Assembly (NCBI GenBank): GCA_949752735.1
Contig: OX457037.1
Span: forward strand, 19,412,039 to 19,476,038
Reading direction: 5' to 3'
Source of the DNA: Lumbricus terrestris
Lineage: Eukaryota; Annelida; Clitellata; Crassiclitellata; Lumbricidae
Length of the DNA: 64,000 bases
The notes beneath the pieces were generated by a model. That model worked only from the letters and a program-made list of their open reading frames with translations, was not told the origin of the DNA and searched no databases. Made by a program: the position numbers and the translations under genes. Shown here piece by piece: positions 46,781-59,316 of the stretch (the first letter of the stretch is position 1; each line of letters opens with the position of its first letter).

Positions 46781-47169
46781 GCCTATGTACCAGTATCTTA
46801 ATATGTAAGTAATTAAATACGCACTTTGACCATGCATACATGTAACATGAATGTATGTATGCATGCATTAATTATGAATGCTTTATCAGACCCACATTGA
46901 TGCAAATTTTCTAGTCCAATCAAGTTGGCTCAGATCGGATCAGTTTACGATTGCCTTAGGATGCAACTTGAGGAACACCTATCGTCAGATTCTGTAGCTT
47001 GCCTTCTCCAGTCGCCATGTTGCAACGCAATTTCTACTCAGTGGAAACAATAGGCCTATTGTCTCTCTCCACAATGATAATAGTATTCATTCTAGAGACA
47101 ATGTTAGAGTAACTGCATTCGATCGTCTTGTCCTATCCACTGCTTTCAGCACTGTTGACCACACTATAA

Positions 47170-47290
47170 GCAAGTAAATAAGTAAGTAAGTAAGTAAGTA
47201 AGTAAGTCAGTCAGTCAGTCAGTCAGTCAGTCAGTCAGTCAGTCAGTCAGTCAGTCAGTCAGTCAGTCAGTTAGTTAGTTAGTTAGTAAG
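47170..47290 (+). repeat. Graded tetranucleotide repeat TAAG/TCAG/TTAG
   Basis: The repeat passes from (TAAG)n to (TCAG)n to (TTAG)n without interruption. It lies within the presumed first intron of CMIP. Confidence 0.95.
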
Positions 47291-47896
47291 TTGGATCATG
47301 CAAGGACACATGATAATCCCCAATGCTTGAATTGTAAAAAAGGTACCTGGTAGTTCATGGACATTTGGAGGCCGATTATCTTTTTTATGTTCCAAACCTT
47401 TAAAACCAAGGTGACGGTCATGTCAGAGCTTGAATCTTTGCAACCTTGAGAGGAATAGAAAAAAAGCAAGGTTCATCCTGTCTAATATGCTAGGCCTACG
47501 TGTTTTAATTAGTTTCAGATGTTGTGGTGGAATCTTTTGGATTTCATGTGACCGTATTTGACCAAGGCCAGTTTCAGCAGCATGCATTCCATTAACGCAT
47601 AGTTATGCAAATTAGATGGGTGTTGCTGTGCCACATTTAGGCTTTAAAGCTCAGATGAATTGAGGTCAACCTGATCACTGATCTGAAACCTGTCCAACAG
47701 CCTCAATGTGCTTTTTAACAAATCTAGACTACAGAGTTAAACAGATGGAATTTAACTGGACCCTATTAGACTGATACATAGATGATTTTTAAGGTAATCA
47801 ATGCCTCATCCTCATACCCTCAGCCAAGGTTATATAAGTGTGTGTATGAATGCATGCATGTGTGCATTTATGCATATAAGTATATATGACTTTTAT

Positions 47897-48019
47897 GTAT
47901 GTATGTATGTATGTATGTATGTATGTATGTATGTATGTATGTATGTATGTATGTATGTATGTACGTATGTATGTATGTATGTATGTATGTATGTATGTAT
48001 GTATGTATATATGTATGTG
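47897..48019 (+). repeat. (ATGT)n microsatellite
   Basis: Some 30 tandem ATGT units with one C substitution. Long frames over it are artefacts. Confidence 0.97.
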
Positions 48020-48058
48020 TGTGTGAACATGTACAGAACATGCTTGCATGCATGTATC

Positions 48059-48165
48059 GTAATCGTAATCGTAAACTCAAGATTTCTAAAGCACCACTCG
48101 AAAGCCAAGCGCGGGGCACCAGCTTATTCACGAGCGCTGCGTTGAGTTAGAAAGGATGTCCGTGA
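48059..48165 (-). mobile_element. LINE 3' fragment (TTACGATT-tailed family)
   Basis: The minus strand contains AAGCTGGTGCCCCGCGCTTG, GCTTTCGAGTGG and a tail GTTTACGATTACGATTACG. It is squeezed between two (ATGT)n tracts. Confidence 0.65.
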
Positions 48166-48223
48166 GAGTAGTCCATGGTGGTCCGGGTCGAGTTACCATA
48201 GGATCAGGATCAAATGCGTTGAG

Positions 48224-48520
48224 TTATGTATGTATGTATGTATGTATGTATGTATGTATGTATGTATGTATGTATGTATGTATGTATGTATGTATGTATG
48301 TATGTATGTATGTATGTATGTATGTATGTATGTATGTATGTATGTATGTATGTATGTATGTATGTATGTATGTATGTATGTATGTATGTATGTATGTATG
48401 TATGTATGTATGTACGTATGTACGTATGTACGTACATATGTATGTATGTATGTATGTATGTACGTATGTAACTATGTATGTATGTATGTATGTACGTACA
48501 CTGTATGTATGTATGTATGT
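48224..48520 (+). repeat. (ATGT)n microsatellite, second tract
   Basis: About 300 bp of ATGT units with C and A substitutions accumulating towards the right end. Confidence 0.97.
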
Positions 48521-48529
48521 AACTATGCA

Positions 48530-50331
48530 TGTAAATATAGATGTATTACAGAACATGCACAAAATAATGTCACTACTGCTACAGTTTGTTGGCCTATCAA
48601 AGTGAAACTGTATATTAATTGGATAATCGGCCAAGTTCCGGGTACATGTAAAATTGTATGTTGGGGTCATAAATGGCATTGACATATCCAAACATAAATT
48701 TAAAAGGAGGCAACTCGGAAGACATCCATGATCCAAACAAAACAGACCATTGAAAGACTTAAAATCTGGTCATTGGTCAAGTATATAATGAAGCAAATGT
48801 GGGCATTTGCAAGAGGAGGCAAATGTCCCCACTTGCCCCACGTATAGCTATGCCTATGACAGCAGCTGGTGCATCTTTAAGTACAGGCTACAGGGAATTC
48901 CATATGGTTGATGGAGCTTCTACCAGAGAAATTTGTCTAGAGTTAGTTTGAGTCATGCAATTCCTTGGGAGATTTTTCTGCCGATCTTCTGTGTAATGGT
49001 CCTAATGGGTTTGGACATCAAATACAGATAAAGTAATCATTTACTGGTGACAGAAACAGCTTTGTGAAATGGATACTTAAATGCATCAACTGAAGTCTAG
49101 TAATGGGATAAAGGTAAAGGTTGACTCTGAACAGTTACTATAGCACCTAAAGACAGTCTACTGGGGGAGGGGTGGGATGGGGAAAAGTCACGATCAGGGT
49201 CAGTTAGAAGTGCACATGTTTCTACATAAAAAGCAGCAGAAGGTTAAATACTGGGTCACTTAGTCTACTGGAATTTCGAATTGATGCTATGACACTAGTA
49301 GCCTACTTAACTGTTCATGGTTTGCAAGATGCTTAAATGGGGACATAGAGAAAATAAATTATCTTTAAATATTTATATGTATGCATACGTGTAAGTCGTG
49401 TAGACCGAGTACTAATAGTAATTCATTTATCAATTAAAACAGACAAGTATAGACTATGCAGTAAGATGACATGATACAGCAGCAACAAATGAAGCAAGTT
49501 TAACAGGAGTAAAATTTAACTGTTTGACAGCCTGCAAGACGTCTTTGTATATTACTACTGTTAATTCCATCAGCTCAACTTGTTAGTCTAGTTTTATGTG
49601 ATAGTCATCCGGCTGATTCATATGGGATTTAGCTGGTATAGAACCTGCATCCTTCTGAACTTTATTATCCTTCGTAGAAGCCCTGAAGCAATCACGTTTT
49701 GTGTTGAATCGTTAGTTAGGCTTTAGAAATCTGATTGTAAAGAACTCTTGAGACATAGTTCCGATCATCTTTGCACTGAGGTTTAGAATTGTGCATTCAT
49801 GTCCTGAGACTAAGATGGTGGTTGTTCTTTGGTGGGAAAAGGCATTGAAGGATGCGAGTCCTATCTCCCCACTACGTGAATGTGTGCATGCATACCTGAC
49901 ATCTGTAGATATCAATACACACTTCGCATAGATCTTATGAAATCCACACAGTTCTTTGCAAATATTATACTTGTATATTTAACGTGTGACTAGCGTTGTA
50001 CTGTATCTCACTTCTGAGGCTGTTTAATGACTTTCTTCTTTCTAATTTGGTGAGGCAGGAAATACTTTAAATGGCCGCAATTCTGAAGATGAATGATTTG
50101 CAATTGGTGCAGGAAGAGTTGTAATAAAATTATGGGTATGCATTTACATATATGGTTTTATATAGCACCTTTTTTGAGGCATCAATATAAACTACTGTCA
50201 TAATTGACAGCATCTTCATTGTAATCATCATTCATCATCATCGTCATCGTCATTGCCATCATCAACATCATCATCATCAACTGATATGATGTCAGCCATT
50301 TGTCAACTAATACCCTTAAAAATTCTTTCAG
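48530..50331 (+). other. Presumed CMIP intron, no gene recognised
   Basis: The sequence holds degraded fragments of the CATGGGCGCCCGCACA repeat (about 48790-48860) and a short ATC-rich tract (50216-50280). No exon-like frame was seen. It ends in AATTCTTTCAG, the acceptor of the CMIP start exon. Confidence 0.4.
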
Positions 50332-50353
50332 ATCTTTCTTACTAGTCATTACC

Positions 50354-53300
50354 ATGGCGACCAACAGCAATCACCTTGCCAGTGCGGAGACCAGTGAGCT
50401 TCTGTCAAGCAGTCCCTCCGACGATGAGGCTGTGACCATCAACGTTGTGTCCATATCGGATAATGTCGTTCGGTACAGAACCCGTCGCAGTGTCTCACAC
50501 GAGATGGAGCCAGGCATCAATGACGTCATTAAGTCATCAGCTGTCACTGCTGCAGCTCTTGCCCATCATTCTACGGTGGCGTTGCGTGCTGGACCGCGTT
50601 ACTTACTCTTCACGGAGGGTGACGTATTGGTCTGTCGGATCAGTCCGAAGTCATCGATCACGAAGGTGCTGAGGTCGCAGTGCTTGAGGCACTGGGAGAG
50701 TCGACACCTCATACTCGGAAGTTCAGACATGAGTTTCCACGTGGTACGTCTATTTTCTGCCATCTGCGTTATTGCTGATATCATCATCATCATCGTCATC
50801 ATCGTCATCATCATCGTCATCATCATCATCGTCGTCGTCGTCGTCATCGTCTTCTTCCTCATAATGATTACAATTTTATTTGTTGTCATTGTTGTTGATC
50901 GATGACATCAGCAGTTTGGCAACAGATGAACGTTTGCTATGCCTTTGCTATTGTTTACCAAGTCCCTTTGTTTTCGTGTTGATATTATGTGTTCACTTTC
51001 ACTTCCTATTCAGCCCTGTGGTCTTGGTTTATCTTTTGCCCGATAATTAGGGGATATTAGACATGTCAGTCAGGTTAATTGGATAAGCACTTAATTTCTG
51101 GTTATTGATCGGAGTTGAGTTTCCCTTTTAGCATTGGAACCCGCACATGAGGGCAAGAGGCGGCACTTGCCCTCCTCTCTGGAAATTGAACCTGTGTTTT
51201 TATTTCTCCTTTTTGGTTCTTAGCAGATTTTTCACACTAAAATACTAATGCTACCAATGGTAAGCAACGTGAAACTGAGAAATCCACATTTAGAAACCTC
51301 TGTGTGAGATACCCATGTTCACAATTTCCTTCTTTTCATATTTCACAGCTCTTAGGCTACCAAAAAATCTGCAGTGAGTTAGTGACCATTGTTTTTTGCC
51401 GCCTGCTGTAAAATGTCTGCTGGCGCCCATGCCGTTCAGCAGTTTTCATCTTCCATTTAAAGCATTTCCTGCCACACTAAATTGGATATAGGAATATCAG
51501 TAAACAGCTTTGCCTTGGAAGCAGCAGTGCAACTCTAGCAATATACTTTATTGTAGTTTACAATCCTATATTGCCAGTGCCTTATAAAAGTCTCTGTGTG
51601 TAAAACTGTGTATTGTTATATTATATATTATGGCCTTGGGAGCTTGGTTGTAGGACATTAGCCCCCCTGGACATTATCCCCCCCGGACATTATCCCCCCC
51701 GGACATTAGCCCCCCCGGACATTTTCCCCCCCGATTTTGCGTAGGACATTAGCCCCCCCGGACAAAGTCCCCCCTATGTGCAAATCGTAGAATAATATTG
51801 GATTGATGAAAAAATGCAAGTTAAATAGAAGCTGGATGAAGGTATTTTTTGATCTTAAATAGAAGCTGGATTGATGAAAAAATGCAAGTTAAATAGAAGC
51901 TGGATGAAGGTATTTTTTGATCTTAAATAGACGCTTTATTGATGAAAAAACGCAAGTTAAATAGAAGCTGGATGAAGGTATTTTTTGATCTTAAATAGAA
52001 GCTGGATTGATGAAAAAATGCAAGCTAAATAGAAGCTGGATGAAGGTATTTTTTGATCTTAAATAGAAGCTGGATTCATTTAACATAGGCCCATTGTTAC
52101 ATTTTGTGCATCATTTTAGGTAATGATATCATAGACCGGGGGGGATAATGTCCTACCCCGGGGGGGATAATGTCCGGGGGGGCTAATGTCCGGGGGGGAT
52201 AATGTCCGGGGGGGATAATGTCCAGGGGGGCTAATGTCCGTTTCCCGGGAGCTTGGACCATTGGCGGCGCCAGAATTTCAGTTTGGGGGGGGGGCTGAAT
52301 CTGCGGGGAAAAAATTTCCGTTTTCAGTCACCAAAATTTCTGACGACCTTTTTTTTAATTTGTCCAAAATCTCAAGAAAAATTTCCATTTCGTCAAAATT
52401 TCTGAGCCAAACTGTCTGGCGAACCGCGTGCATACTTTTTTTTTGGGGGGGGAGCGGGATAAGGGGGTTAATCATGAAATTGTTTCATTTTTACATGGGA
52501 AAAAATGGATGACCTTTTTAAGGGGGCTCAGCGCCCTCCCCCTCAGCGCCGCTACTGGCTTGGACTGATTTCACATTTAGTATTCATAAATAAAAAAGTC
52601 GAATTTTTCTCAGATCAATAAAAACCGATTTTGTTTACAAATATATGACCCAGGCCTCTGATATGACGTAGCGCTCGTGTTTGCAGTCTGGTACGTGCCT
52701 TGCAGGCTTGCACTTGGCTTTAATCATAATCGTATTCGTAATCTCGAGACTTCTACAATCTACAGCGCCCACAAAAGCAAAGTCGCTGAAACCAGCTTTA
52801 ATATCACAGGCGCTTAATCAAAACAAAACAAAATAGGCAGCGGGTAAAGTCCAGAGAATCAGGCAGGCAGATAGATGGACGGCTAAGGTGGGTAATGTTT
52901 AGAGTTGAAATGACGAGGGATGTGAGGAGAAGAAGAGGAATCAGGATAAGATTTGTGAAAAAAGCAATGTTTTCAGTTTTGAGTGAAAGACCTGTGGTGA
53001 GATAGCGAGAGATGGAGATTTGGTGAGCTCGTATGATGGGTCGGAAGTTTGCCGTAGTGCTGGCGGAAGTTTGTTCCAAAGAGGTGGTACGGCAATGGCT
53101 ATGGAGCGGTTTGCGAATTTCCGTGATGAAGTGATGGGAGGGCGAAGCAGTGTAATGGAGATTGAGGAGCGTGTAGAACGAAGTGCTTTAGAAAAATTGG
53201 GGTTTATGAGTACGATTACGAAAAAAGAAAAACTTTGGAGAGTTTTTATTCACTTACCGTAGCTTTTTGTGCTTCGGATGAAAGCTCAGATTACTCAGAA

Positions 53301-56300
53301 AGCGTCCATGGCATGTTTGCATGTCCTCTAGAGGCTCCACTGTACACCATGTTGACTGACTCTCATCTTACGAACCTTGGGGTACGGTGTTCAAATCTCC
53401 AGTTCAGCTTTATGATCGATGTCCTGTAATTAAATATATTGGCACTGAATGAAAAGAACAAAATAAACACAAGAAGTTATGGTAATTAATGTTTTTCATC
53501 CAGAACTGTGTTTGACCATAAAATTATTTCAATATTTCTATTTCTCCTTTTATTGGGCAGTGTGCTCCTCTTCTGATGAGTCTGCTGTAATGAATGACGA
53601 TATGTAAACTGCAATTGCAATGTCTACTTTGCAATCTCTAAGGACAAAGCATCGGCTGACATGATAGTAGGACATGATAGTGCAACTGGATCTTAGGGAC
53701 TTTGCAACTTCTGAACGTTCGCTGATCAATAACACTCTAATCGTAGGTCTAATCGTAATCGTAAACTCGAAATTTCTAAAGCGCCACTCGAAAGCGAAGT
53801 GTGGGGCACCAGCTTATTCACAAGCGCTCTAAGCAGGGGCATAGCCCAAAAAAATTTTGAGGGATTTCCATTTTGAGGGTTTCCAATCCATGGGCCTTGT
53901 CATGAAATACACAGAATATACAGAAGTGGTCTTAAAATTTCGGAGATTACGTATTTTGGGGGTTGAACCCATAAAAATCCTTAGATATGGCCATGTTTCT
54001 AAGTGGAAGAGTCTTCTATAGGCTATTATAGACCTAGGCTACCTGGAAGGCAACGGTTGTCGTTATTTGTTTTGCTGTGGGTAATTTATTGTCTGTCATT
54101 GTGTTGTAATATCAATTTTCATTTCATTACTCTTGTAACCCATGGCTAGGCACCATCCCTATCTCTACATATCTGTAAATGATAAATCTATTTTGCTTGT
54201 GTGGTCGGTTGCACGGCTAAGAAATTGCAATGAAAATGAATCACGGATTTCGATCTGTAACAAACTTTTCTTTCAGCGTTCAGACAGTAAATCTTCGTTT
54301 CACGTAGTCGACAATGCTGTTAAGTGCACTAACATTGCTTAATGGGTAGCCTACTGATATGTTTTTGGTATGTGTGCCGCTGCTATAGGTAGTTTTAGAC
54401 AATGTTGTATGTAGCAGTCTTTGGTGTAGAGCCGTTTATGCATTTGTTGGTGTGTTCCATGTCCAGCTAAGACACAGTGCAGCTTTGTTGTGATGTAATG
54501 TAATGTAATTATGTAGTGTAATGCAATTAAGACTTGCAGTATCAATAAGACAATTTGTGATATCACTTTAAAAACTGACATACAATAATAATTATAATAA
54601 TAGTTATAATAAGTAGGCGTAGACCAGGGGTTCTCACACTGTGGTACGCGTACCCCTGGGGGTACGCCAGGCGCCGGTAAGGGGTACGCGAACAAATTCC
54701 AGAAATATAAATTTTTCTTTGAGTTTATGGACTTTGTGCCTATATAGTGCATGCAACATATTTATATTTGGCTGATCACTATAAATTTGAAACAAAATAT
54801 TGCATAAATGTAGGGCTGCCAACTTTTGATTTTGCCATTCCGGGACGCCTTCAGCCACTCGATATGTCATCACCAATTTACACAATATAGAGTTATAGAC
54901 CTTGGCCTATATTGTGTAAATTGTGTGCATAATGTAACAAAAGTTGTGTCAGCCCAGTATAGAATCTACATCTAGTACAATCTACTGAAAAGTCCTTAAT
55001 AATTTAAGACAAATCATCAAAAGACATAATTTTATAGCCTAAATTTAAGACAAGAATCAACCTCAAGAAGAAACATTTCAAACTCCAGTCACCATAGGTT
55101 TATCAGAGTAAGACTTATTAGCCAACATTGAGGAAGGTTCTGCGACCGGAGAGCAGAATTTATATCAAACTTAGGGCCTATATTTAGGCCTAATAGATTA
55201 TAGGGCCTACTTATGTGCGTTAAGCGGTTCCAGAACACTGGGCACAAAGTCCCAGAAATCAGCACATGTCATGCTAACAGTTGTGCTTTAATAGGCCTAA
55301 GGTCGGTGGGTGAACTGTCCGTGCTCAGGTAATTGCGATTGTTAGACAACAGATCGTTCAAAATGCTCAACGCTCTCTCCCCAAAAAAGCATTAAAACTG
55401 GACACAACACGCTAAACCGAAAGCGAGTGTCAGTGATTTGTAAAGTTTTGAAGACTTTAACTCCCGATGTTCGGCCAACAATTAATGTAATGTATATGTC
55501 TGATAGAGGGCAGAACATAAAGATCATCGTACAAATGGCTGAGTTTAGTAAGCAAAAATCAATAGGAACAATAAATTATAATTTGCTAAGTGGACCTCGA
55601 TCTGGACCAAATTCCGGGACAATTTGAGATCAATCCGGGACACGGGACACACAGGGTCGATTCCGGGACTGTCCCGGCGAATCCGGGACGGTTGGCAGCC
55701 CTACATAAATGGTTGAAAGAATCAAAGCCAGAAATTCTCAGTGTATCCTGTTAGGCATCTAGAGCTCAAACATGAGAGCTGGATTGGCCTAAGGGTTAAT
55801 TTTTGGTTGAGCTTTTAAATTTGTGATTCCTATCAGCACGTCATAATTATAGTCTAATTATTATATATCTGTTTGAAACTAGTTTTTTAAAACTATTCTT
55901 GCTATCAAAAATAAATATGGCCTAAATTTGTGTAACTTGACAAATAGGGGTCTGTTAAGCCAGGTGATTTTGTTTATTTAATATCTGTGCAAGTCAAAAC
56001 AAGCACACAGTAATATAACGCTATGCATGGGCTAACTCTTTCTTACAGGCCAGTTTTCCTTTTTTGTTGATATGATTGCATGATTTAAAACTATGCATAT
56101 TTTAAATTTTGCTCCCTGTAGGCCTATACCTATAACGACTCTAATACTCTATATATAGCCTATTATTATGCCACCAATGTTGAAAAGGACCGTTAGTTGT
56201 CACTGCAATGGAACATCGCGTTGGCATTTCGTTTCAGATCTGACTTTGCTGGGGGTACGCCATCATTCGTTTTTTTTACTTGGGGGTACAATAAAAATAA

Positions 56301-57837
56301 AGTTTGAGAACCCCTGGCGTAGACCTACACCGATATTTCCTTGTAATGTGACTTCTCATATAAATGAGAAATTTCAACCCACTGCAATTCTACCATTAGG
56401 CCTACTAGGCTACAGTACTATTATCAGGGTTAGCCTATCCCCTAAACCACAGGGCCCAATCCTCTCCTTCCAGGTGTCAGCAGTGATGCCACAGCTGGGT
56501 TTTTTCCACTAGATCTGGGTTTTTTGGCCTTCGTCTGGGTTTCTGGTTTTTTTTTGGCAAGATCTGGGTTTATTTTGGTGAGTTGACATTTTGTACTTAA
56601 AACACATGATTATTCTGTGAAATTAAATGTAAAATGGTTTTGATACATAATTTTTTTCACTAATTTTAATTTTAAACTCCACAATCAAGATCCCACGTTG
56701 TCAATTCACAAATAATTTATAACCTGAATAATAGTTCTGCACAGAAATAAACCATTTTGACATTTCAAATAGGTCAGGTCCTTGTAAAGCCGTATTACAT
56801 CTATAGCCTAACATGCATATACACTGTAGGTCAGGTCAATCCTCTAGTCAGAGTCTAGTGGTATAATAGCCAAGTTGTTGCAGAGTATTAATGTTCTTGG
56901 TGGTTACAACGTTTGGATTGTTGGTGCATTAAGAAAATTTGGCTGGAAACCTCGGACAACTTTAAAACTTTGTAAACTTAAGCTACGTGTGTTATGTGCT
57001 TACGATTCTGGTAGACTCGACCCGCTGCGCATGCGCACACCAATATATCGATTAAGCTTATTGTCAGTATGGATCCCGAGTCTCTGACAACTTTGACAAT
57101 ATTGATATTTTAAGTTGTAATTGCATTTTATTCCACTCTTTTGACGAACATTTAATTAATCCTCATGCGAAGAAGCGAAAAACCAACTAGATTTGAACAA
57201 AGGGGGTCTAAAATAGCTTATATGAATAGTCTGGGTTTTTCTGGGTTTTTTTCGGATGAAAATCTGGGTTTATTTCAGAAACCTGAGTGGTAACACTGCG
57301 TGTCAGCTTTTCGCTCCTGGTCCGGTGTCACCATAATTATAAAGTGTCACACCAAAAATAGTATCCTCTGGCTCAAATTGACGTTCCACCACCCTGACAG
57401 CTCTGTATTGGAAAAACGTTTTCTGATATAACAGAGAACATACCGGTAATATATGTCTTGTTAAATAATTTAGCAACGTAAACTAGCGATTTAACCTGTA
57501 GCTTTAAATATCATGTGACTGTAGCCTAATTTGCGTTGAATGGGGACTCTTTGGGGAGATTCTATTTCAGTGGGAGAGATATTCTTCCCTCCGCCCCGAA
57601 TAGATGGATGTTTTTGTGAAGAGTGTGTTGTTCAATTAACGTGTGGTCGTGTGTTCATGTGAGCTGATGTGTTCAGTAACTTCAGTTGTTCATTTTCTTC
57701 AACAGCAATTCGGTTGCATCGAACAACGCATTCCATACCGAGCGATCGAGCAGATTGAGGCCATTGCCCAGTGGGATGCGACGGGCCACAAGTTCTGCAT
57801 TCGTATCGTCATCTCCGACTGTCTGCTACTCATCCAG
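50354..57837 (+). CDS. CMIP: C-Maf-inducing protein (CMIP) orthologue, N-terminal exons; gene continues past the window
   Basis: CMIP is a PH-domain and leucine-rich-repeat adaptor described in T-cell and kidney signalling. Two coding exons are visible: 50354-50743 (exon from 50332; ATG in ACCATGGCG) and 57706-57837. They join in phase 0, giving 174 residues that remain open at the donor CCAG|GTATCA. After an acidic, Ser-rich N-terminus, residues 79-174 follow the PH domain of CMIP: RYLLFTEGDVLVCRI, then KVLRSQCLRHWESRHLIL, then GCIEQRIPYRAIEQIEAIAQ and DCLLLIQ. These align without gaps to recalled landmarks of vertebrate CMIP such as the EGD.QVCVI, RRWE.HHL and YSAIEDV motifs. The leucine-rich repeats and the rest must lie to the right. 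The 57.8-64 kb interval, with satellite and transposase, is then an intron. Start choice: the first ATG in the exon, in good context. Confidence 0.82.
50775..50870 (+). repeat. (ATC/GTC)n microsatellite
   Basis: ATCATCGTCATC-type triplets begin shortly after the exon donor at 50744. The apparent extension of the coding frame into a poly-Ile/Val segment is intronic. Confidence 0.9.
51132..51431. mobile_element. 300-bp element related to CATGGGCGCCCGCACA
   Basis: It begins CATTGGAACCCGCACATGAG and ends GGCGCCCATG. Flanks ccttttag (51124-51131) and ccgttcag (51432-51439) match 6 of 8. It is an old hAT-like copy. Confidence 0.65.
51648..52246. mobile_element. Inverted-repeat element with clustered GGACATTA(G/T)CCCCCC ends and a 68-bp internal tandem repeat
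   Basis: The left end has five direct GGACATTA/TCCCCCC-type units; the right end has five in inverse order, with a perfect outer 31-bp inverted repeat (51653-51683 against 52209-52239). A 10-bp direct repeat gggagcttgg flanks it (51638-51647 and 52247-52256), a length typical of Mutator-like elements. Inside, 51799-52078 holds about four copies of a 68-bp unit (AAGCTGGATTGATGAAAAAA start). No coding region. Confidence 0.75.
52259..52557. mobile_element. 299-bp hAT-like MITE
   Basis: It begins CATTGGCGGCGCCAGAA and ends GCGCCGCTACTG, flanked by exact 8-bp copies of gcttggac (52251-52258 and 52558-52565). The left copy overlaps the right flank of the preceding element, so this insertion used that element's target duplication. 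Confidence 0.9.
52727..53260 (-). mobile_element. LINE 3' fragment with reverse-transcriptase C-terminus
   Basis: On the minus strand AIAVPPLWNKLPPALRQTS, then FHSKLKTLLF, matches the usual end of CR1/L2-type reverse transcriptases. It is followed by a 3' region ending GCGCTGTAGATTG...GAGATTACGAATACGATTA. It is truncated and inactive, and it identifies the family of the many TTACGATT-tailed fragments in the window. Confidence 0.75.
53747..53830 (-). mobile_element. Short LINE 3' fragment (TTACGATT-tailed family)
   Basis: The minus strand contains AAGCTGGTGCCCCACACTTC, GCTTTCGAGTGGCGCTTTAG and a GTTTACGATTACGATTAG tail, nearly the same segment as at 48059-48165. Confidence 0.7.
54625..56316 (+). 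mobile_element. hAT-like element with CAGGGGTTCTCA ends
   Basis: The left end CAGGGGTTCTCACACTGTGG and right end AGTTTGAGAACCCCTG are inverted and flanked by exact 8-bp copies of gcgtagac (54617-54624 and 56317-56324). It is the same family as 17439-18334. A second element (54811-55703) is nested in it. No transposase frame remains. Confidence 0.93.
54811..55703. mobile_element. 893-bp hAT-like element (TAGGGCTGCCAAC ends), nested
   Basis: It starts TAGGGCTGCCAAC and ends GTTGGCAGCCCTA, with perfect inverted ends, flanked by exact 8-bp copies of cataaatg (54803-54810 and 55704-55711). CCGGGAC motifs cluster at the right end. A 66-codon frame inside is not recognisable. Confidence 0.93.
56481..57298. 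mobile_element. 818-bp hAT-like element (CAGTGATGCCAC ends, CTGGGTTT repeats)
   Basis: It begins CAGTGATGCCACAGCTGGG and ends GTGGTAACACTG. Flanks ggtgtcag and cgtgtcag match 7 of 8. Multiple CTGGGTTTTT motifs lie directly within both ends. It inserted about 400 bp before CMIP exon 57706-57837. Confidence 0.82.
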
Positions 57838-58363
57838 GTATCAATAATTATAATCGTCATTGTTGTCAGTCTTCATTTCAATTCATCAGTTCGCCATTTC
57901 AGAGTCCATTTTGCCATAGCTCCGTGTATTTCGAGACCTAATTAGGCTTTATGCGGACTTGCGGTGGTCAACAAAATTCAGGTCCTGGCGGAAATGGCGA
58001 CAAATATTGTGATTGTTTTCCTAAAATAGAAGTTCTCGTATTTACAGTGTGCTAGGCTACCGTACCTCTTTTTGTACTAGGCCTAATGTTCTTTTCTAAT
58101 TAATATGAACAAAGATGTCAAAATCTTTGATTGCGTCAAGCTTGCATTTAATTTTGTGCAACTAAGTAGCTTGGGTTGCTATTTTGGAACTATTATTGTT
58201 CCTGATAGGCTTCGTGATAAAAATTTCTGTCAAAGATAGAGAAAACATAAAAAATTGCTTCTTTGTTGTGCGGAAGGTGGGATGGGGTGAGATTTTGTAT
58301 GCGCTTCAGACGTTGGTATATATTTACCGTTTTAGTCGCATACCCAGGGTTTGTGTTTGGACA

Positions 58364-58640
58364 CATGGGCGCCCGCACATGGGGGCAAGAGTTATCCCCG
58401 CTTATCCCCGGAAATTCAGTGCTTTCAAAACTAAGTTTTTGTTTTAAAAATTGTTCTTTGCACTAATGGCCCTAACGATGCACAAAGTAAACTTGAGAAA
58501 TTTACATTTTGAAACCTCTATGAAAAAGACCCATGTTCTTGATTTCCATCATTTCTCAAACTCTTGATAAAAATATTAACCATGACCAATTGACCGCTAT
58601 GTTTTGCCCCCTCTTGTAAAATTATCTTCGGGCGCCCATG
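58364..58640. mobile_element. 277-bp element with CATGGGCGCCCG ends
   Basis: It begins CATGGGCGCCCGCACATG and ends GGGCGCCCATG. Flanks tttggaca (58356-58363) and cttggata (58641-58648) match 6 of 8. Same family as 51132-51431 and 46310. Confidence 0.72.
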
Positions 58641-59199
58641 CTTGGATATGATCCTTTTGCTGCTGCATGGTTTGACCGCGAGCCAAATGGACAACAGTTA
58701 GTTTTACTGGCCGATGCTAGTTGACAGCGAGGGAATTGGGGTTGGTCGTTAGAAATAATTGCATTCCTGCTGGCCAGATATAGAAACGGGCGGTTGGGGA
58801 GGCTGTGCGATGTGCAGGTCTGATCAGCTCAGAAACCTTTCGTCCATGGTAAAATGACATCGTAGTCTTCATGTATGTTTTGTCATGGATGCTTCGAATG
58901 CCATGGCAACAGTTATGACAAGTCGTCTGAATTTATTACCATCTGTAACAGTTCTGGCAATTGTGTACATTGGCCTGGATGAATGAGACATATCCTCAGT
59001 CCTTGACTTTGAACAGTGCTTCCTGGAGAGAGGAGTAAAAGACAATTTTAGGAAATAGATTTGGGGACAGCCAGGTGACCCTATGACCTCCAAGACATCC
59101 AGTGGCGTAGCCAGGAACTCTTTGGGTCCTGATACAGCGAAGGCACGACTTCCAAACTTACGGTTTGGGCGAAGTGTAGCCAAGTCACTTCGCGACGTA

Positions 59200-59281
59200 T
59201 CTACGTATTTGCGTATTTACTTTACTTACTTACTTGCTTACTTACTTACATACTTACTTTACTGACTTACTTACTTACATC

Positions 59282-59316
<35 letters not shown>

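Noticed and set aside
47798..48736. Cys-Met-Tyr-Val and Ile-His-Thr repeat frames
   Set aside because: Produced by (ATGT)n microsatellites.
50744..50905. Extension of the CMIP start exon into a hydrophobic Ile/Val segment
   Set aside because: A good donor (GTG|GTACGT) ends the exon at 50743, and the extension is an ATC microsatellite; joining to 57706 restores the PH domain.
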